64,000 nt of DNA, from the NCBI GenBank assembly GCA_000149265.1, contig CH003232.1, forward strand, positions 670,447 through 734,446. The letters run 5' to 3'. The translations under genes and the position numbers were made by a program. The notes under the pieces were generated by a model. The model saw nothing but the letters and a program-made list of their open reading frames with translations. It was not told the DNA's origin and searched no databases. This document shows, in pieces, positions 59,743-64,000 of the stretch (its first letter is position 1; every line of letters starts with the position of its first letter). The stretch is from Ciona savignyi. Its lineage: Eukaryota; Chordata; Ascidiacea; Phlebobranchia; Cionidae.

Positions 59743-59829
59743 GTAAGTGGTTTCGGTTTGTGGTAGCTAGCGGATGGTTTTAATACCACAACCTGTGCGT
59801 TTAGGATTGCTGACACTTCTACCGATATT

Positions 59830-59882
59830 GGTTAGGATATTCATGTTTATCCCAATGAATAGGAAAACCAAGGGGGTTAACA
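59830..59882 (-). mobile_element. SINE-A tail fragment
   Basis: Short minus-oriented 3' end (GGATATTCATGTTTATCCC to GGGGGTTAACACG). Confidence 0.8.
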
Positions 59883-59889
59883 CGCATAC

Positions 59890-60755
59890 ATAAAAATATC
59901 TAGCAGGACATACAAAAACGAAAAAAGCATTTTCAACTGCATTTGTCATTACAGGCAACGGAAATTAAAATTACTGCTTGCTAATGCCTTATTAATTAAA
60001 CGGAATTTGCTTTGTCAGTTTATAAATAACTAGATAACCAAGCTGGATTCAAGTTACATTTTCTGGAAAAGCAGGAAGCTTATGTACAATTGAAAAAGGT
60101 TCAATTGTAAATAGATAACGGTAAATGTAGTGTGCGTTTGTGCCTAGTAAGCACAGTCTAGTATTAGGTATAGACTAAGCTACTGTTTCAATGATTTTAT
60201 TTAATTATTTGTGGTGAATGTCATAAAAAAATATATAATTTTTAGTTTGAAAAAGTGCACATTAACTTTTTGTGTGCTATTTATTATTATTTACACTCTA
60301 AATTTAGGAAAATATTAAATTCTACATCAATATTACAATGCATGTATGTAATAAAGGGCTAAAATAATGAAAAAAAGGTCCAAAAGTTAAAACACTTTAC
60401 CATTGTGCTGTTAAATGTCTTACTAAACAAAATTTATGGAACAGTCAGCATTATAGGTTAATCTTGCAGATTTTAAATGAGACCAATAAAAGGGGTCGCG
60501 CCAATGCATACATTTGTTATCTTAAGCAAATAGCAACCTAATTGCATTGAACGAAAATCAAACAGAAAACAGACATTGCAAAGATAGGTGTAGGAGATAT
60601 AACATTGTAGAATGAGAGGTTCAATGCTTTGGTCCTGATTATTTTGCTGATGCAGCATAGTGCAGAAATGAAAATGAGACAAAAAAGAAAAATATTTTAA
60701 AAGCCAGCTAGGAATATAAGCAGTTAGGATTTTTGTTATTTCTTTCAATTTAGTT
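59890..60755. other. No gene seen
   Basis: AT-rich intergenic DNA between the 7TM gene and the piggyBac derivative. The 91-codon minus frame at 60473 shows no family resemblance. Confidence 0.5.
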
Positions 60756-61800
60756 TAGTTTATTAATTTTTTGCCCCAGTTTTAACCCTTTAACTGCCGG
60801 CTGTTTTTTAGGTAATTTTTCGGCGAAGTCGCCTTAGGTTAGAAGCTTTTGTACAAAAAACTATTGATGTAAGCATGATATGATCAACAGAAAAGTTGTT
60901 CAGTAATAAATTTTCTTTTGTTTTACGTGAGTTAAATTTTGATGACGTCATGCATTGTGCAATGACGTCATGTGTTTCTATTTAGATCAACAAAAACTAT
61001 ATTTTTTCTCATTTACAAACAAAACAGTATGTAGCAAAGTTATTTATGATTATATTTGGATCATTTTTGTACTACTCTTCTTGTGATGACCTCACAACTT
61101 GACTGATGACGTCGTAATACGCAAATCCAATTTTTTTTTTTTTTTTTTTACTTTCGCCCAATGAAACACATAGCCACAGGAAAACAAAACTGATGCAAAA
61201 CATCTTCAAAAAGGTTCTTTATCGCTAGAACTACTAAAAAACAAAGCACAACTGCTTCCAGAATCACTATCAGCCAACAAAAAGGCAGCTTCTTCTACAG
61301 AATATCTGTTTTTACCCTCCATAAGCTCAAAAAATAGCCTAATCCAAAATGTACAAGCGAAAAAAGAATGGATTGTTTTCAAACTAAACAAGCGAACCAT
61401 GACGACAATAGTTAACTAATCCGGGGACTAAAACAGTAATTAAAACTAATTAAAACAACCAAAACCACACATATATGTATACGTTTTTAAAACTCAAATA
61501 ACTAAAAAATTTCAAATGCAAACCTATATATCATCTTATATTGGTAAACGCAGAAATTATTCAGCTCTCCAGCGCCATCTCACTGATCAAAATCGGCCGT
61601 ATACTTTTCCACTTATGTAATTTTCGGCGGGCAGTTAAAGGGTTAAAAATGGAAAGAATATAATCACGACACAGGAACAGGAAAAGACGGCAAAACGAAC
61701 AGTTGTTAAAACACTTCAATTAAATAAGGATATAATTAAATAGATATAGTGGACGCCGCCGCCAAACCTAGGCAAAAGAACAATAATAAGCAATCAAAAT
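60755..61800 (+). mobile_element. Repeat C split by piggyBac derivative
   Basis: Left part TTTTTGCCCCAGTTTTAA, right part with CACGACACAGGAACAGG, AAGACGGCAAAACGAACAG and TTGTTAAAACAC. Related copies: 8255-8420, 11125-11265, 20705-20880 and 39455-39605 in the same orientation; 19430-19620, 27350-27480 and 53650-53790 reversed. Shared core: GGCAAAACGACAGTCGTTAG. Class unknown. Confidence 0.6.
60786..61642 (-). mobile_element. piggyBac-type deletion derivative, copy 2
   Basis: Same element with perfect TTAA flanks (60782-60785, 61643-61646). The minus-strand frame from 61322 to 61206 reads MEGKNRYSVEEAAFLLADSD and stops at the same place as in copy 1. It is inserted inside a repeat-C element whose halves lie on either side. 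Confidence 0.88.
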
Positions 61801-61809
61801 TTAGTTAAA

Positions 61810-62515
61810 ACCAAACGATATATTTTTTTGCATATTGTTTACTGCAAAGAATAAACCTAATTTTTATAATTATTACGAAGTCATACTTTGTAAAGTGTTA
61901 ATATAGGATTTCTTGAAATTGTTTTATAATACGAAATAGAAACACTTTTCCCCTAATGGATAAAATGTGTTAATATCCAACCATACCCTGTAATTAAAAA
62001 CCAAGAACTTCATTTTTCCACATCTGACCCGCCTACTAGAGAAGTTGCCCAACACTGGCTTAATATATTTGTACACATACATTTTGTAAAGTGTGTTAAC
62101 TAAGAATCAGATGAAATTGTATTAAAGTATAACCAAGAAACATATTTTACCATAAAGGGTAAAATGTGTCTAAATCCTAGAACAGTGCTTCTTAACCCTG
62201 AGTCTGCAGACTCATTTGAGACCATGGAAGGGCTTGAAAACTTTCATTTTGCCATCTATTTACAGTTTTCAACTGTTTATGAAAAGGTCTTGTTGTGTGT
62301 TTTATGGTGGCCACAAAAAGTAAACTATAAAATAAATAAACGTAATTTTTTTTCATACTTTTTTTTCAAATATTTTTTCCTAACAAAAATTTAATAAATA
62401 AACAAAATTTCATAAAAAATTAAACTAAACAAAACAGCTTAGATCCCGTTGCATCCTGCATTGGGCAACAAAAAATAAATTAAACTCGTCCGTGTTTATT
62501 TCAGAATTTTGAGTT
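61810..62515. other. No gene seen; upstream of second SLC22
   Basis: Contains a reversed hAT-like scrap (about 61975-62060) and AT-rich DNA. It would hold the promoter or 5' UTR of the second transporter; no core element was recognised. Confidence 0.45.
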
Positions 62516-62519
62516 AACT

Positions 62520-63644
62520 ATGATTTCGTTTGACATTTTACTTGAAAGTATTGGAGGAATAGGGAAGTATCAGATCTTGCTTTATTTCCTTGTGTCCTAC
62601 GGCAACATATTGTTCGGATTTAATTCGCTAATAACTGTGTTTATTGCATACGCTCCTGATAAAAGGTATGGAATGGTAATGGCTTTTTTGAAAGTTTATA
62701 AAAACGGTATTGGGCAGGTTTTTTGTTATCGCTTTAAATTTAGTGTAGCTATGTTGTAAATTAAGATAATAGCTTTTTTCTTAGCTGTAACAGATGGGAA
62801 AATGTTACGTAATAACAAAATTTCTGCCCAATCTTCTTTATCACCCACAACCTGTTTTTACAAACCATTTTTGTTATCTGGGTGGTAAATGTCTGGGGTG
62901 ACTATGTGGGTAATCATCTGGGGTTATTGTTTGGGGTTAACTATCTGTAGTTAAATGTCCAAGGGTGACTTCTAGCGATAATTGACACAGTTAATGGATT
63001 GCCTATGGCTTACTGTCGGAGTGTAACTACCTATGGGTAACAATTCTGATTGTCCAAACTTGAGTGTGGGTGACTGTATTATTTACAAATTTTTATTTTA
63101 TTTAACCCAAACGCCATAGAAATCCTAAAAACATAGAGATCTTACTTCATATCCATGGGACGATTTTCCCTTCCAGCGCTCAGTTTCGTGCTTTTGCTTC
63201 TTCTAATGGAAGGGGGAATTTTGCGCTGAAGAAAGTTCTGGGGAAGGGGGTTTAAATTAGGGATGACAAGGGAATTATGTGTAGGTTAGGTTTTATTAGG
63301 ATTAGGGGTAAAAAGTTTTCCTGATAATGTATCATGGTAATTTGCTTTAAAAGAATAATTTTTTCAAAAGAAATCTTATTTTAGTTATGACTTTAATTTG
63401 AATGCGTGATAATATATTGCCTTAATTTGGTCATAATCTGAATAAATTTGAATGGGTGAAAATATTAACCTAAGTCGGTTGTTTGCGAATGATATGTTTG
63501 TTGATTTACAAAAATACCTATTCACAGATGCAATGTTCCGCCGTTAGACAACTCCACTGCTTACCCCAACCTTACAGAGTCGGACATTTTAAACTACACA
63601 ACTCCTTACAACACCATTAATCAGAAATATGACACTTGTGTGAG
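62520..63644 (+). CDS. Second SLC22-family transporter, exons 1-2 only (runs off the window)
   Basis: Exon 1 is 62520-62665 (146 bases, the same length and phase as in the transporter at 22212): MISFDILLESIGGIGKYQIL, then a first membrane span and FNSLITVFIAYAPDKR. Exon 2 is 63528-63644 (117 bases) and encodes the Cys- and Asn-rich start of the large extracellular loop. A TTTATTTCAG lies about 15 bases before the ATG, a possible UTR-intron or spliced-leader acceptor. Exon 1 is strongly diverged from the first gene, but exon 2 differs at only three bases in 117. Remaining exons would lie beyond 64000. It is a partial gene; nothing seen shows it is broken. Confidence 0.85.
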
Positions 63645-64000
63645 GTAAATATGATACTTGTGTAAGGTAAATATGATACTTGTGTAAAGTATGGCATGAA
63701 TATGCTATGTTCCAGTAGCAGTTAAGAAAACGGCGAAACATGAAAATTAATACAATAAGCTAATTTCCTTAGATGCCTTGGAAATAATAACTTATTCTTT
63801 TTACTTCATCATCCCGCCATGTCCATATTTGCCCTAAAGAATGAAATTATTATATATAATAAGCTGGTTTCTTGCTTTGTGGTTTAGGTTTACCTGAATT
63901 GTTTAAGAATCTATAAAGGTTTTATGTCAAAGTCTCACAAAAAAATTTTGTTTTGCTTTATTAAGTGCAGTTAGCTGGTACGCTGCTATTTTCATATATC

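Overview
The window looks like nuclear DNA of a tunicate, most likely a Ciona-type ascidian. It is AT-rich, with small exons split by introns that carry many tRNA-derived SINEs. Several coding exons begin just downstream of a pyrimidine-rich AG, which suits ascidian spliced-leader trans-splicing. One 100-base run of N (35593-35692) shows it is a scaffold. There is no sign of bacterial or organellar DNA and no CRISPR array. All exon borders were inferred by eye from protein similarity, reading phase and GT/AG sites.

Layout. 3.9-11.8 kb (minus): a soluble inorganic pyrophosphatase in eight recognised exons. 12.8-21.8 kb: mostly transposon and SINE debris. 22.2-33.7 kb (plus): an SLC22-type organic ion transporter in at least 14 exons. 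33.6-36.9 kb: two similar, unmerged versions of the transporter 3' region on either side of the gap, probably two haplotypes. 37.7-39.3 kb (minus): a C2H2 zinc-finger gene of about 17 fingers with one frameshift, followed by a decayed finger relic near 40.6 kb. 42.9-44.2 kb (minus): a single-exon 12-finger protein. 45.1-53.4 kb (plus): a head-to-tail duplication carrying two family-31 glycosyltransferase genes. 54-59.3 kb (plus): a six-exon gene for a seven-transmembrane protein that I cannot place in a named family; this is the best candidate for something undescribed. 62.5 kb to the end (plus): the first two exons of a second SLC22-type gene.

Repeats. The dominant one is a SINE of about 290 bp with a tRNA-like head and a TATCC-rich tail, present in more than 30 copies or fragments. 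Others are a second tRNA-like SINE, a repeat ending in a purine-rich AAAC/ACTAA-type tail, two piggyBac-type deletion derivatives that keep a scrap of transposase coding sequence, hAT-type and TA-flanked MITEs, a 76-bp minisatellite found in introns at three places, and several local tandem arrays.

The genes do not form a pathway. They are a housekeeping enzyme, two transporters, two DNA-binding factors, two Golgi glycosyltransferases and a candidate receptor. What links them is local duplication (SLC22, GT31, zinc fingers) and heavy SINE activity in introns.
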